A DNA stretch of 64,000 bases from Paenibacillus sp. FSL R10-2734 (GTDB taxonomy: Bacteria; Bacillota; Bacilli; Paenibacillales; Paenibacillaceae): assembly GCF_037963865.1 (NCBI RefSeq), contig NZ_CP150170.1:6510001-6574000 (forward strand). The letters are read 5' to 3'. A program made the position numbers and the translations under genes. Within the stretch, counting starts at the first letter, position 1. Every line of letters begins with the position of its first letter. Below the pieces are notes generated by a model. The model did no database searches, was not told where the DNA came from, and saw nothing but the letters and a program-made list of their open reading frames with translations. Positions 53,688 to 62,200 of the stretch are shown in pieces.

Positions 53688-54470
53688 CTACGCCTCCTGT
53701 CCTAGATAGGCTTCGATGACTTTTGGATGAATCTTTATCTGCAGCGGTGTACCCTCAGCAATCAGCATTCCGCGATCCAGCACATAAATCCGGTCACATA
53801 CTCCCATCACAAGGGACATATCATGCTCGATAAGCAAGATCGATAGATCAAAGGACTCACGAATCCAAGCAATCAGATTCATTAGCTCTTTGGTTTCGTT
53901 CGGGTTCATCCCTGCGGCTGGTTCATCCAATAGCAAAAGCTTAGGCCCCGCTGCAAGCGCACGCGCAATTTCCAAACGCCTTTGATTTCCGTAGCTAAGA
54001 TTCCCGGCACATTCATTACATTGATCGGCAAGATTAAAAATTTTGAGAATATCCATGGCCTTTTGTGTAATTTCATTTTCTTTTGCAAAATGTTTAGGCA
54101 GGCGGAGCATGGAAGTAAACATCGAATGTCTGGCATGCTGGTGAAATGCAATCTTAACGTTATCCAGCACCGTCATAGAGGTAAATAGACGGATATTCTG
54201 AAATGTCCGTGCTGCCCCTTTTCGGTTAATCCGATAAGGCTTCATTCCACCCACTGCCTGATTGCTGAGGATAATATCTCCACCGGAAGGCGGGTATACA
54301 CCTGTCAGCAAGTTAAAAAGGGTTGTTTTCCCCGCACCATTAGGTCCGATGAGCCCAATCAACTCGCCTTTATTAATATGGAGGGATACCTCGTTAAGCG
54401 CCTTAAGCCCGCCAAATGCACGACTTGCTTGTTGAACATCAAGAAGTACTTCCACTGTTGATGCTGTCAC
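53688..54470 (-). CDS. livG: Branched-chain amino-acid ABC transporter ATPase LivG
   Basis: 260 residues: Walker A GPNGAGKTT, the LivG-type ARTFQNIRLF, signature LSYGNQRRLEIARAL and Walker B LLLLDEPAAGMNP. GTG start at 54470 with GGAGG 9 bases upstream, 32 bases inside the end of livM. Confidence 0.93.
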   Translation of the reverse strand: MTASTVEVLLDVQQASRAFGGLKALNEVSLHINKGELIGLIGPNGAGKTTLFNLLTGVYPPSGGDIILSNQAVGGMKPYRINRKGAARTFQNIRLFTSMTVLDNVKIAFHQHARHSMFTSMLRLPKHFAKENEITQKAMDILKIFNLADQCNECAGNLSYGNQRRLEIARALAAGPKLLLLDEPAAGMNPNETKELMNLIAWIRESFDLSILLIEHDMSLVMGVCDRIYVLDRGMLIAEGTPLQIKIHPKVIEAYLGQEA

Positions 54471-55407
54471 TTGGCTTGACCTCCTTTTTAGAAAATTTCA
54501 AGAAAGAAAAACCTGTGCTGCCAAGCAGCCCCTTAGGCCGAAAAATCATCATCAGAATTAGAATCGCCGAGTAAATAATCATCCGCAACTCCGGATATTC
54601 CTGAAGCACGGTGAAGAGTACCGTCAGTACAATCGCACCCACGATGGCCCCGCTTGTACTTCCCAGTCCACCTAATACAACCATAACTAGAATTTCGAAA
54701 GATTTCAGAAAATTAAAGCTGCCAGGATTGATGACGTAGAACTTATGAGCAGAGACACCACCAGCTATCCCCGCAAATAATGCTCCAAGTGAAAAAGCAA
54801 TGACTTTGTACAAAGTTGTATTAATCCCCATCGCTTCAGCAGCAATTTCATTCTCCCGAATCGCTATACAAGCTCGGCCGTGAGTGGAACTTATAAAGTT
54901 ATTGATCACAACAATCGTGACCAGTGTGAACAGAAACATAATTGTCCAAGTCGTTTGATTGGGAATGCCACTTAGACCTGAAGCCCCGCCCACATATTCT
55001 GTATTGAGCAGGACAATCCGGATAATCTCACCAAATCCCAGCGTAGCAATCGCCAGATAGTCTCCATTCAGCCGCAAGGTTGGAATCCCGATAAGTACAC
55101 CGAAAAATGCAGCAACCAGTCCAGAGATCACTAGCGCCAGCACGAATGGCATATCAAAGTTCAAAGTTAGAATGGAAGAAACATAAGCACCAATGGACAT
55201 AAATCCGGCATGTCCGATTGAGAATTGCCCCGTTATCCCATTAATCAGATTCAAAGACACTGCCAGCATGACATTTATACAAATTAAAATTAGCGTAGAC
55301 TCCATAACATCATCAAATATTCCCGTTGTTAGAAGAACTTTAATGACGATATATAGAACAATTGAAAAAACAATGCCTATCCAAAATGATTTATTTATCT
55401 TCTTCAT
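54439..55407 (-). CDS. livM: Branched-chain amino-acid ABC transporter permease LivM
   Basis: 322 residues, about ten transmembrane helices: LNLINGITGQFSIGHAGFMSIGAY and AIRENEIAAEAMGINTTLYKV (EAA-type loop) are landmarks. Forms a heterodimer with LivH. Confidence 0.93.
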   Translation of the reverse strand: MKKINKSFWIGIVFSIVLYIVIKVLLTTGIFDDVMESTLILICINVMLAVSLNLINGITGQFSIGHAGFMSIGAYVSSILTLNFDMPFVLALVISGLVAAFFGVLIGIPTLRLNGDYLAIATLGFGEIIRIVLLNTEYVGGASGLSGIPNQTTWTIMFLFTLVTIVVINNFISSTHGRACIAIRENEIAAEAMGINTTLYKVIAFSLGALFAGIAGGVSAHKFYVINPGSFNFLKSFEILVMVVLGGLGSTSGAIVGAIVLTVLFTVLQEYPELRMIIYSAILILMMIFRPKGLLGSTGFSFLKFSKKEVKPSDSINSGSTS

Positions 55408-55418
55408 ACGGCATCTCC

Positions 55419-56324
55419 CTACACTTTCTCGCGGACATTTTTACCAAACAGCCCGGACGGTTTAAAGATAAGGATTAGGATAAGTACAGCAAATGCCACA
55501 CCATCACGCCACGAAGAGTATCCCAGAGAAGAAACTCCTGTCTCAACTGTGCCCAGTAGTAGCCCTCCTACCAGAGCACCCGGAATACTGCCAATGCCAC
55601 CTAGAACCGCAGCCACAAAAGCTTTAAGCCCGGGAAGCACCCCCATCATAGGATCAACTGAATTGTAAGTCATTCCAAAAATAACACCTGCTGCTGCCGC
55701 AAGTGCGGATCCTATAGCGAAGGTGGCTGAAATGGTCCGGTCTACATTAATCCCCATCAAACGCGCAGCTTCCATATCAAAAGAAACGGCCCGCATCGCT
55801 TTACCAATCTTTGTACGGTGTACTATATACTGAAGGATGATCATCAAAATAACCGTTGTCCCCAAGATCATGATTTGATTGGAGTCCACCTGAATCGAGG
55901 AACCAAACAAGTTGTATTGCTGCTTATTAAGAATCTCCGGAAATCCTTTAGCCTGAGGACCGAGCACAAACACACCGCTGTATTCCAGAAAAAAAGAAAC
56001 GCCAATTGCAGTAATCAACACAGCGATTCGCGAAGCTTTTCGTAGAGGTTTGTACGCTAGCCGTTCGATCGACATCCCCAGCAACGCACTGATTGTCATA
56101 GAAATCACCAATGAGATAAGTAAGACCAGTATCGGAGGAAGCCCTGCTGAAGCCAAGTACCTGGCACTGAACAATCCAATAAACGACCCAACCATAAACA
56201 CATCACCATGGGCGAAATTGATCAATTTAATAATCCCGTAGACCATGGTGTAACCCAATGCGATCAGAGCATAAATGCTCCCTACAGAAATCCCGTTAAT
56301 TAACTGTTGAATGAAATACTCCAT
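55419..56324 (-). CDS. livH: Branched-chain amino-acid ABC transporter permease LivH
   Basis: 301 residues, eight or so helices: GLGYTMVYGIIKLINFAHGD-like start (ALGYTMVYGIIKLINFAHGD) and MRAVSFDMEAARLMGINVDR. First gene of the liv operon; the promoter must lie in the AT-rich 56325-56460. Confidence 0.93.
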   Translation of the reverse strand: MEYFIQQLINGISVGSIYALIALGYTMVYGIIKLINFAHGDVFMVGSFIGLFSARYLASAGLPPILVLLISLVISMTISALLGMSIERLAYKPLRKASRIAVLITAIGVSFFLEYSGVFVLGPQAKGFPEILNKQQYNLFGSSIQVDSNQIMILGTTVILMIILQYIVHRTKIGKAMRAVSFDMEAARLMGINVDRTISATFAIGSALAAAAGVIFGMTYNSVDPMMGVLPGLKAFVAAVLGGIGSIPGALVGGLLLGTVETGVSSLGYSSWRDGVAFAVLILILIFKPSGLFGKNVREKV

Positions 56325-56676
56325 CGCTATCCCCCAATCCCCATATTTATTTTTAAAAACCCCTTTCTTTAGCTTACATTCATTTTCATCATTTTATGTC
56401 ACTTATATTAACATAATTATACTATTTTATCTGCGGAAATTGTATTATTTACTAAATAATTCAATATTTACGTTATATTATATAACATTGAAAGTTAAGA
56501 CTCCGAAAATTTATTCTAGGCGAAATGTCTGAGAAGGAGAAAAACCGAAGAAAACGGAGATTTTCGAAGTTTGGCTTTCGTTGATCCTTGTTTGATATTC
56601 ATTCAAATGCTGAATTCGATGGTAAATAATATAACATTTGTCTCATTGAGTCTTGATACTTCGATCTAAGACATAC
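56325..56676. other. Intergenic region upstream of livH
   Basis: AT-rich near livH, then a more GC-balanced piece (56520-56600) with purine-rich GAAGGAGAAAAACCGAAG and self-similar CGAAG/GGAGATTTTCG elements. No gene seen. Confidence 0.35.
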
Positions 56677-56719
56677 AAAAAAGCTTATTCCCAACCGATA
56701 AACGGAATGAGAATAAGCT
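56677..56719 (-). terminator. Terminator of the DinB-like gene
   Basis: AGCTTATTC and GAATAAGCT arms around a 20-base loop, T-run on the minus strand, 12 bases after the stop. Confidence 0.75.
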
Positions 56720-56730
56720 GCTCACAATCT

Positions 56731-57174
56731 TCATTTTAATTTTTTAATCTGCATCATATGATGTCGGTCATGCGATATAAAATCCTTTAAATAGGACTCA
56801 AAGGAAAACCTTCCGTCAACATATTTTTTCGAGTATTTCCCCTCTTCAAGACTGCTTATACATTCTAATATTAAGTTACGATACTTCATAGTCAATTCTA
56901 TTAATTCGTCTTTGGTTTTTGTCCTACCATATGTAACAGCATCATTATTGAATTGATCGAAATCAATAAGTTGAAGTGTTATCGCATTATCGCATGCTAT
57001 CGGTTCTATCGTCGATTCATAGAAGTATTTATCCCATAACATAATATGACTAACCACATCATGAATTGCCCATTTTCCTTCAGCGATGGGTGTTTTCCAA
57101 TCCAAATCAATAATACCCAGAACAAATTCGTTCAATTCTTTAAACTGATTTAGCAAGTCTGATCTGTTATTCAT
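56731..57174 (-). CDS. DinB-like four-helix protein
   Basis: 147 residues, all-helical. WAIHDVVSHIMLWDKYFYES and FISHDRHHMMQI supply the three-His type metal site of the DinB/YfiT superfamily, often linked to bacillithiol-dependent transfer. Function not assigned. ATG at 57174 with AAAAGGAGG upstream. Confidence 0.75.
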   Translation of the reverse strand: MNNRSDLLNQFKELNEFVLGIIDLDWKTPIAEGKWAIHDVVSHIMLWDKYFYESTIEPIACDNAITLQLIDFDQFNNDAVTYGRTKTKDELIELTMKYRNLILECISSLEEGKYSKKYVDGRFSFESYLKDFISHDRHHMMQIKKLK

Positions 57175-57249
57175 TAGCACACCTCCTTTTATGATTTTGA
57201 CTTCAGCATTTATTCAAAAATCAACCACCGTGGAGAGTTTACCAACCAA

Positions 57250-57855
57250 CTATTTTTTATATATGTAATCGATAAATCCTTGTCGAATCCATTCGCCTTC
57301 AAACCTTCTTTCAAGCACTCGATCTTCTTTATATATTAATTCCATATCATCAAACATAGAATCCGCTTCATGATAATCATAATAAGAGTGTATTACCAAT
57401 TCATCATCTTCCATTTGTTCATACTGATATTCTCCTAAATCAACTCCGTCGCCGACTCGAAAATCCTTAAGAGTTAAAAAATTTACAAATAATAATCCAC
57501 CAGGTTTTAGCACCCGCTTCATTTCATTTATCGCTTCTATTACATCTTGTTTTTTCATATGAAAAATAGAATTATACGAATACACAAAACTCATTGACTC
57601 ATCGCTTATTGCAAGCTGTCTCATGTCGCCTTGGTGTATGTTTAAATTCTGCCCTCTTTCCGCTGCGAACTGATTAGCTCTGTTCATTTGCTCAACATTC
57701 ATCTCTAACCCGTATGTACTATATCCATAATTCTCAAACAAGCTTAATGGAGGCGAATCCCCTCCTGCCCCGCAATCTAATATGGTCTTTTCCATACCAC
57801 TTTCATTACATAATGCCAAAAATCTATACAACGGTATTTGTTTAAAAAGCTCCAT
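57250..57855 (-). CDS. Class I SAM-dependent methyltransferase
   Basis: 201 residues. Motif I ILDCGAGGDSPPLSLFENYGY, acidic loop GLEMN, HQGDMRQL, MSFVYSYNSIFHM and RVLKPGGLLFVNF cover the Rossmann core. Substrate unknown. Confidence 0.85.
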   Translation of the reverse strand: MELFKQIPLYRFLALCNESGMEKTILDCGAGGDSPPLSLFENYGYSTYGLEMNVEQMNRANQFAAERGQNLNIHQGDMRQLAISDESMSFVYSYNSIFHMKKQDVIEAINEMKRVLKPGGLLFVNFLTLKDFRVGDGVDLGEYQYEQMEDDELVIHSYYDYHEADSMFDDMELIYKEDRVLERRFEGEWIRQGFIDYIYKK

Positions 57856-57939
57856 AGTTGTTTCAGCTCCTTTGATTTTGCTGTTGCTGGATTCATTGAG
57901 TTACCTACAATTTTATTTTTCAAACAATCTAAGTTTAAG

Positions 57940-58413
57940 CTAAATCAAGGTTTTTTTATAAAATAGAATGGTCATTTTATCGTTAATTTGTTTTGTTTCT
58001 CCCGTCTTTTGATAGCCTATTTTCTCATAGAGATAACAATTCCCTTGTTCTTGCAATATTGAATCCAACTCCCAAACTCTCGCATCGTTATATTTATCTT
58101 CGATAATCGAAAATACCCTTTGAGCAATTCCTTTTCCTTGATGTTCAGGCAAAATAAATATTGGGCTCACACGATAGGTCTTATTCTCTTTCCTAACAAT
58201 TCGAATGGCACCTACGTTAAGATCAGAGCTTTTAATAATGTAATACTCCGTAAAAGATTGATTTAATCGATCTATTGTTCGTTCCACAGATTCATTTGCA
58301 GGGCTAGTTTCATAATCTTGATATTTATTTAAAAAAGGCATGAAGGTTTTGACTTGCATTTCGTGAATAATCGAAGCTTCATTAAGACTTGATTTGAATA
58401 AAGAAATTTCCAT
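57940..58413 (-). CDS. GNAT-family N-acetyltransferase
   Basis: 157 residues. The acetyl-CoA pyrophosphate loop is ILPEHQGKGIAQRV, followed by ALYEKIGY-like CYLYEKIGYQKTGE. Acceptor unknown. Confidence 0.82.
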   Translation of the reverse strand: MEISLFKSSLNEASIIHEMQVKTFMPFLNKYQDYETSPANESVERTIDRLNQSFTEYYIIKSSDLNVGAIRIVRKENKTYRVSPIFILPEHQGKGIAQRVFSIIEDKYNDARVWELDSILQEQGNCYLYEKIGYQKTGETKQINDKMTILFYKKTLI

Positions 58414-58502
58414 TTCACCACTCCTTCAACATGACTTAAAAGGCGTGCGCGACGACGTATCCATGAAATTTCTGACGCCATTTATACCTTCTTCTAACCA
58501 CC

Positions 58503-58928
58503 TTACTCATAGTTAAGATCCTTCTTATAGTAATAGTGCCTATTCCCAAGCGGAGCATCTTCGATAGTCGCAATTACTTTGTATCCATATTTCTTATAAA
58601 ATTCAGGCGCTTGAAAACTGAATGTATTTAGTTTGATAAAAGTACATTTCTTCGCTCTAGCAACTTCTTCTGCTTCTTCCAATAATCTTTTCCCGTATCC
58701 TTGACTACGATAGTTATCGTCCACCCATAAAATATCAATCTCCATCCAGTTCCAACAAATTGCACTGTTGAGACCGGCAATAACCTCCCCTTTATCATCC
58801 TTCAAACATAAATTTATCTCTTCGTAAATGCCGTTTGGTACTTGTTTAGAGTTGAATTCAATAAGTTTTTTTCTAACGTAATCGGTTTCTTCATTTGTGC
58901 TATAAAGTATCCTAGAATTATTCGACAT
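58503..58928 (-). CDS. GNAT-family N-acetyltransferase
   Basis: 141 residues. VDDNYRSQGYGKRLLEEAEE is the acetyl-CoA loop and APEFYKKYGYKVIATIEDAP the family C-terminus. Resembles the group typified by small aminoglycoside-like or YobR-like acetyltransferases, but the substrate is not deducible. Confidence 0.82.
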   Translation of the reverse strand: MSNNSRILYSTNEETDYVRKKLIEFNSKQVPNGIYEEINLCLKDDKGEVIAGLNSAICWNWMEIDILWVDDNYRSQGYGKRLLEEAEEVARAKKCTFIKLNTFSFQAPEFYKKYGYKVIATIEDAPLGNRHYYYKKDLNYE

Positions 58929-58985
58929 AAGTTCCTCCTGATGGTTTTTTCTATAAACTACATACTTTTCGGTTCCCGTTGTAAT

Positions 58986-59285
58986 TTAAGGAGACTCATA
59001 TGTCTTATTAGTTATCCAGACCTTATAGGTAATTGATCCGTCTAGATATTCCTCGTCGCAATGAACATCATGTCTGTGCCCATGAATTGTGTTTGACATT
59101 ACTAGTTCAAATAATAATGCATAAGCTAATTTTGAGTCTTTAGTTTTATAACCATCAAATAAGTGACCTATCTCATTATAAGCGCCACTAGAAATCCATT
59201 CATATGCCTCTCGAATTGTATCAAACTGTATTTCTTCAACAAACCAAGATATTGAATTCCCAGAATTTTGATCAACCTGATTCAT
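58986..59285 (-). CDS. Hypothetical protein
   Basis: 99 residues, acidic, no membrane segment. HGHRHDVHCDEEY is a His/Asp/Cys cluster that could bind metal. Family not recognised. Confidence 0.5.
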   Translation of the reverse strand: MNQVDQNSGNSISWFVEEIQFDTIREAYEWISSGAYNEIGHLFDGYKTKDSKLAYALLFELVMSNTIHGHRHDVHCDEEYLDGSITYKVWITNKTYESP

Positions 59286-59366
59286 CTATTGATGACTCCC
59301 TTCCCGGTCATTTCACCAACTTCTCATCATAGACCCAGAATGTTAGTCCGTAGTATTACCTTCTCT

Positions 59367-59813
59367 TTATTGAATCCCCGCAATCCCAAAAGTCTCATTT
59401 ATAACTTTCTCGTACTCATCCCATTTAAAATAAAAAGGCCCAACATCAATAGCTTCATTGCTGGGTTCCAGTTTGAAATCTCTCCATATGATATGATCCT
59501 CTTCTTTCTCAACAAATACGGATATAAAGCCACATTCTTCATCTCCACACCATGGGCAGACTAATATGGGGTATCTGTAATACAAATATTCGTGCGTTTG
59601 GTTTAATAAAAAATAGTTAATTATTGTTCTTTGATGCTCTTCACTACCCCACCCGAAGGATGGAATCATGTCATGCCTTTTCAGCATTTGATAAAGAGAC
59701 CTGCCATCAATTATTATGTCGGCAAATTTGGTGTTTTTATTACCTTCTTGAACATGTTCAAAGCTATCATATCTACTTGAAGCTTTAGTTTGTAATTGAT
59801 TTATAGTTTTCAT
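59367..59813 (-). CDS. Hypothetical protein with CxxC zinc-type motif
   Basis: 148 residues. VCPWCGDEECGFISVFVEKE contains three Cys in a knuckle-like arrangement; IIDGRSLYQML and IPSFGWGSEEHQ look conserved. Resembles uncharacterised Bacillales proteins of similar size. Function unknown. Confidence 0.6.
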   Translation of the reverse strand: MKTINQLQTKASSRYDSFEHVQEGNKNTKFADIIIDGRSLYQMLKRHDMIPSFGWGSEEHQRTIINYFLLNQTHEYLYYRYPILVCPWCGDEECGFISVFVEKEEDHIIWRDFKLEPSNEAIDVGPFYFKWDEYEKVINETFGIAGIQ

Positions 59814-60048
59814 GTTCCCTCCATTAAATTTCTTTCTTTATGCTGTGTTAGCTGATGTAAGTGACTTCGTGAAACTTATTGAGTAAATATTCGCTTTTCT
59901 CATCCCATTACCCTTCCAAAATATAGAATATGATCACTTATAATTCAGATAAAAAAAGACAAATCACCCATTAAGAGTGAACTGCCTCTCGGTACTTCCT
60001 CAATTCCATAAAGATCTTATTAGCCACTACAGAATAATTTTACACAAC

Positions 60049-60078
60049 AAAAAAAGAGCCTCCATAATGGAAGCTCTT
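60049..60078 (-). terminator. Terminator of the tRNA-Ser/tRNA-Asn transcript
   Basis: Minus strand AGAGCTTCCATTATGGAGGCTC-type stem followed by a run of T, 17 bases beyond tRNA-Ser. Confidence 0.75.
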
Positions 60079-60094
60079 CTCATGTAATTCAGAA

Positions 60095-60183
60095 CGGAGA
60101 GAGTGGGATTCGAACCCACGCACCGCTTACGCAGTCTAACCCCTTAGCAGAGGGTCCCCTTATAGCCACTTGGGTATCTCTCC
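60095..60183 (-). tRNA. tRNA-Ser(GCT)
   Basis: 89 nt with long variable arm; acceptor GGAGAGA/TCTCTCC, anticodon stem ACCCT/GGGGT around CTGCTAA giving GCU; T-arm GGGTTCGAATCCC. CCA not encoded. Confidence 0.93.
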
Positions 60184-60190
60184 ATAAAAA

Positions 60191-60266
60191 TGGCTCCCCG
60201 AACAGGACTCGAACCTGTGACAACTCGATTAACAGTCGAGTGCTCTACCAACTGAGCTATCAGGGA
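60191..60266 (-). tRNA. tRNA-Asn(GTT)
   Basis: 73-nt body (60194-60266) plus encoded CCA (60191-60193). Acceptor TCCCTGA/TCGGGGA, anticodon loop CTGTTAA, T-arm AGGTTCGAGTCCT. The only CCA-encoding tRNA in the window. Confidence 0.93.
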
Positions 60267-60419
60267 ACATTAGAAGTAAATTAGAAGTGAACATGAATTA
60301 ATTTATCATGATTTGAAGGTCTAGTCAAGCGGGTAAAATAATTTTTGTGATCGTTTTCAAATTCATGCATTATTTCTACCTCTAGTTAGATTTAAGAGGG
60401 GATTACTCCCCTCTTTAGT

Positions 60420-61172
60420 CTATACGTTACACCATTCTCCATCTTCCGGAAGCTTTACTCGATCCTGCAGCTCCTCCTTCTCCAAGTGAGCTTTTAGCTT
60501 ATCCCGGGTAACTAGGCAATGGTTGATGGCGTTCATGTGTACTGCAATCACCTTAGTAGAAGGAGCATATTCGCATAAGTCTACGACATCCTGCTCATTC
60601 ATTGTAATATGACCTCCGGTTATAAACTTCGCACCACCAGCATTAACGATCGTCACCTCAGGTTTAAATACATCGAGTGCAATCTTCACCTCATCACACC
60701 AAATCGTGTCTCCTGCCACATACATAACAGGTTCTCCTTCCGCCTGAAACACAAACCCTGATACCTTGCCCATAAGCTGACCAATCTCTCCAGTTCCATG
60801 CTGTCCACCGGTACGTGTTATAGTTATTCCTTGAAATGTTAGCTTATCGATGATTTCCGTGACGTTCTCAAATCCCTGCTCTACTAGGGTATCCCTATCC
60901 CCCTCTTGACCAAATAGCGGTAGATCATGCGGTAGCAAGGAAACAGCAGCGGCATCCCAGTGATCTGGATGAAGATGCGTAACCAATATTGCATTAGGAC
61001 TCAGCCATTGTTCAACTGCTCCCGGCAAAGGAACTAGAGGATTCCGGCGGTCATTTTCAGTATTAAAAACAGGTGGATTAGCGCCCTGCTCACTCAACAT
61101 AGGATCAATTAAAAATGTACTTCCCCCATACTCCAGCCATAGGGTCGCATTGCGAATATGCTGTATTTTCAT
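60420..61172 (-). CDS. MBL-fold metallo-hydrolase
   Basis: 250 residues. VTHLHPDHWDA is the HxHxDH metal site; YVAGDTIWCDEV and NAGGAKFITGGHITM, AVHMNAINHCLV supply later ligands. Similar to UlaG-like/YcbL-like lactonase-type hydrolases; substrate unknown. Divergent from the Lrp-like gene, which may control it. Confidence 0.85.
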   Translation of the reverse strand: MKIQHIRNATLWLEYGGSTFLIDPMLSEQGANPPVFNTENDRRNPLVPLPGAVEQWLSPNAILVTHLHPDHWDAAAVSLLPHDLPLFGQEGDRDTLVEQGFENVTEIIDKLTFQGITITRTGGQHGTGEIGQLMGKVSGFVFQAEGEPVMYVAGDTIWCDEVKIALDVFKPEVTIVNAGGAKFITGGHITMNEQDVVDLCEYAPSTKVIAVHMNAINHCLVTRDKLKAHLEKEELQDRVKLPEDGEWCNV

Positions 61173-61298
61173 CGTAAGCCCTTCTTTCTTTCGGATATCT
61201 TCTGCTACAATTAATTATAGAGGGGCTTTGAAACAGAATACATTGAGATTGGAAAGAGATTGATCTGTTCTACTTTCACGCAGAAAGGATTTTAGATA

Positions 61299-61730
61299 AT
61301 GATGAGTTCTTATTCCATAGATGATGTGGATTTTCGCATCCTACAGCTTCTAATTGAAGATTCCACGATCAGTCACAGAGACATTGGGCGGCAAGTACAT
61401 ATGACAGGTCAAGCTGTGGGTGCGCGTATTCGTAAAATGCAGGACACTGGTGTGATTGAAGGCTACACCGTCCGCTGGAATCCAGATTTGGTCGGGGAGA
61501 GTATTCATGCCTTTATTAATGTTTTTCTAGGTTCGAATACGGTACATCAAGCCTTTCAGACATTTGCAAAGCAGCATGACAGCGTAAAAGAAATGCATCG
61601 AGTTAGCGGAGAAGGCTGCTATTGGATACGAGTCCGTACAGGAAGCCAAGAAGATTTGAATATTTTTCTCGACGAGCTGCTGAAGTTCGGAAATTACAGA
61701 GTCAATCTATCGATGGGAAAGCTTAAATAA
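61299..61730 (+). CDS. Lrp/AsnC-family transcriptional regulator
   Basis: 143 residues. N-terminal HTH (DVDFRILQLLIEDSTISHRDIGRQVHMTGQAVGARIRKMQDTGVI) and C-terminal RAM-type effector domain (VNVFLGSNTVHQAFQTFAKQ, RVSGEGCYWIRVRTGS). Divergent from the MBL-fold gene with about 125 bases between, where auto- and cross-regulation is expected. Confidence 0.88.
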   Translation: MMSSYSIDDVDFRILQLLIEDSTISHRDIGRQVHMTGQAVGARIRKMQDTGVIEGYTVRWNPDLVGESIHAFINVFLGSNTVHQAFQTFAKQHDSVKEMHRVSGEGCYWIRVRTGSQEDLNIFLDELLKFGNYRVNLSMGKLK

Positions 61731-61739
61731 GGCTGTATC

Positions 61740-62060
61740 ACATATGAGTCTGCTATCGGACCCAGTTGACCTTATAAGCAGCAAAATCGCATATTTGGCA
61801 TACTAAAGGACCCCATAGTCGCTATTGGCACAAAAACTATCAAATATGAGCCTTTTTCGAAGGAATAGCGTCACTTGAGTCCGAAACTCTGCTCAAAAGG
61901 CTAAAAACTTGCAATTAGCGTCATCTGGGACCGTAAGCCCCAGCAAATGAGGTGCTCAGCAGTAAAGTTGTTGGTGGAGCTATAGTTGTTCGTGTTAACG
62001 GAGTTTAGTTGTTCGTGTTAAAGAGTCTAGTTGTTAGTGGAGTCTAGTTGAAACTCGTTA
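61740..62060. repeat. Intergenic patch with two short repeat families
   Basis: Four copies of a degenerate unit TAGCGTCA..TGGGTCCG: two inverted (about 61750-61772 and 61785-61806) and two direct (about 61866-61888 and 61918-61940). Then a tandem run of TAGTTGTTCGTGTTA-type units (61984-62050, three and a half copies, shrinking). No gene seen between 61731 and 62118. Confidence 0.6.
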
Positions 62061-62118
62061 TGAACGTCGACCAGCTTCCGTCTGATTATAATTGCTTTTG
62101 GCAGGCAGTCACCGTCCA

Positions 62119-62166
62119 AAAACGCAAAGCAGCGATTCTCCAATTACTGGAGAATCGCTGCTTTGT
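62119..62166 (-). terminator. Terminator of the SLH protein gene
   Basis: GCAAAGCAGCGATTCTCCA and its complement around a 4-6 base loop (62124-62166), followed on the minus strand by CGTTTTTG. A 19-bp perfect stem. Confidence 0.92.
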
Positions 62167-62200
62167 TGCGTATAAAAGGTTGTAACTTCTTCTGCGAAAA

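Noticed and set aside
61984..62050. Short tandem repeats considered as a CRISPR array
   Set aside because: Units adjoin without spacers, shrink along the run, and no cas gene is present.
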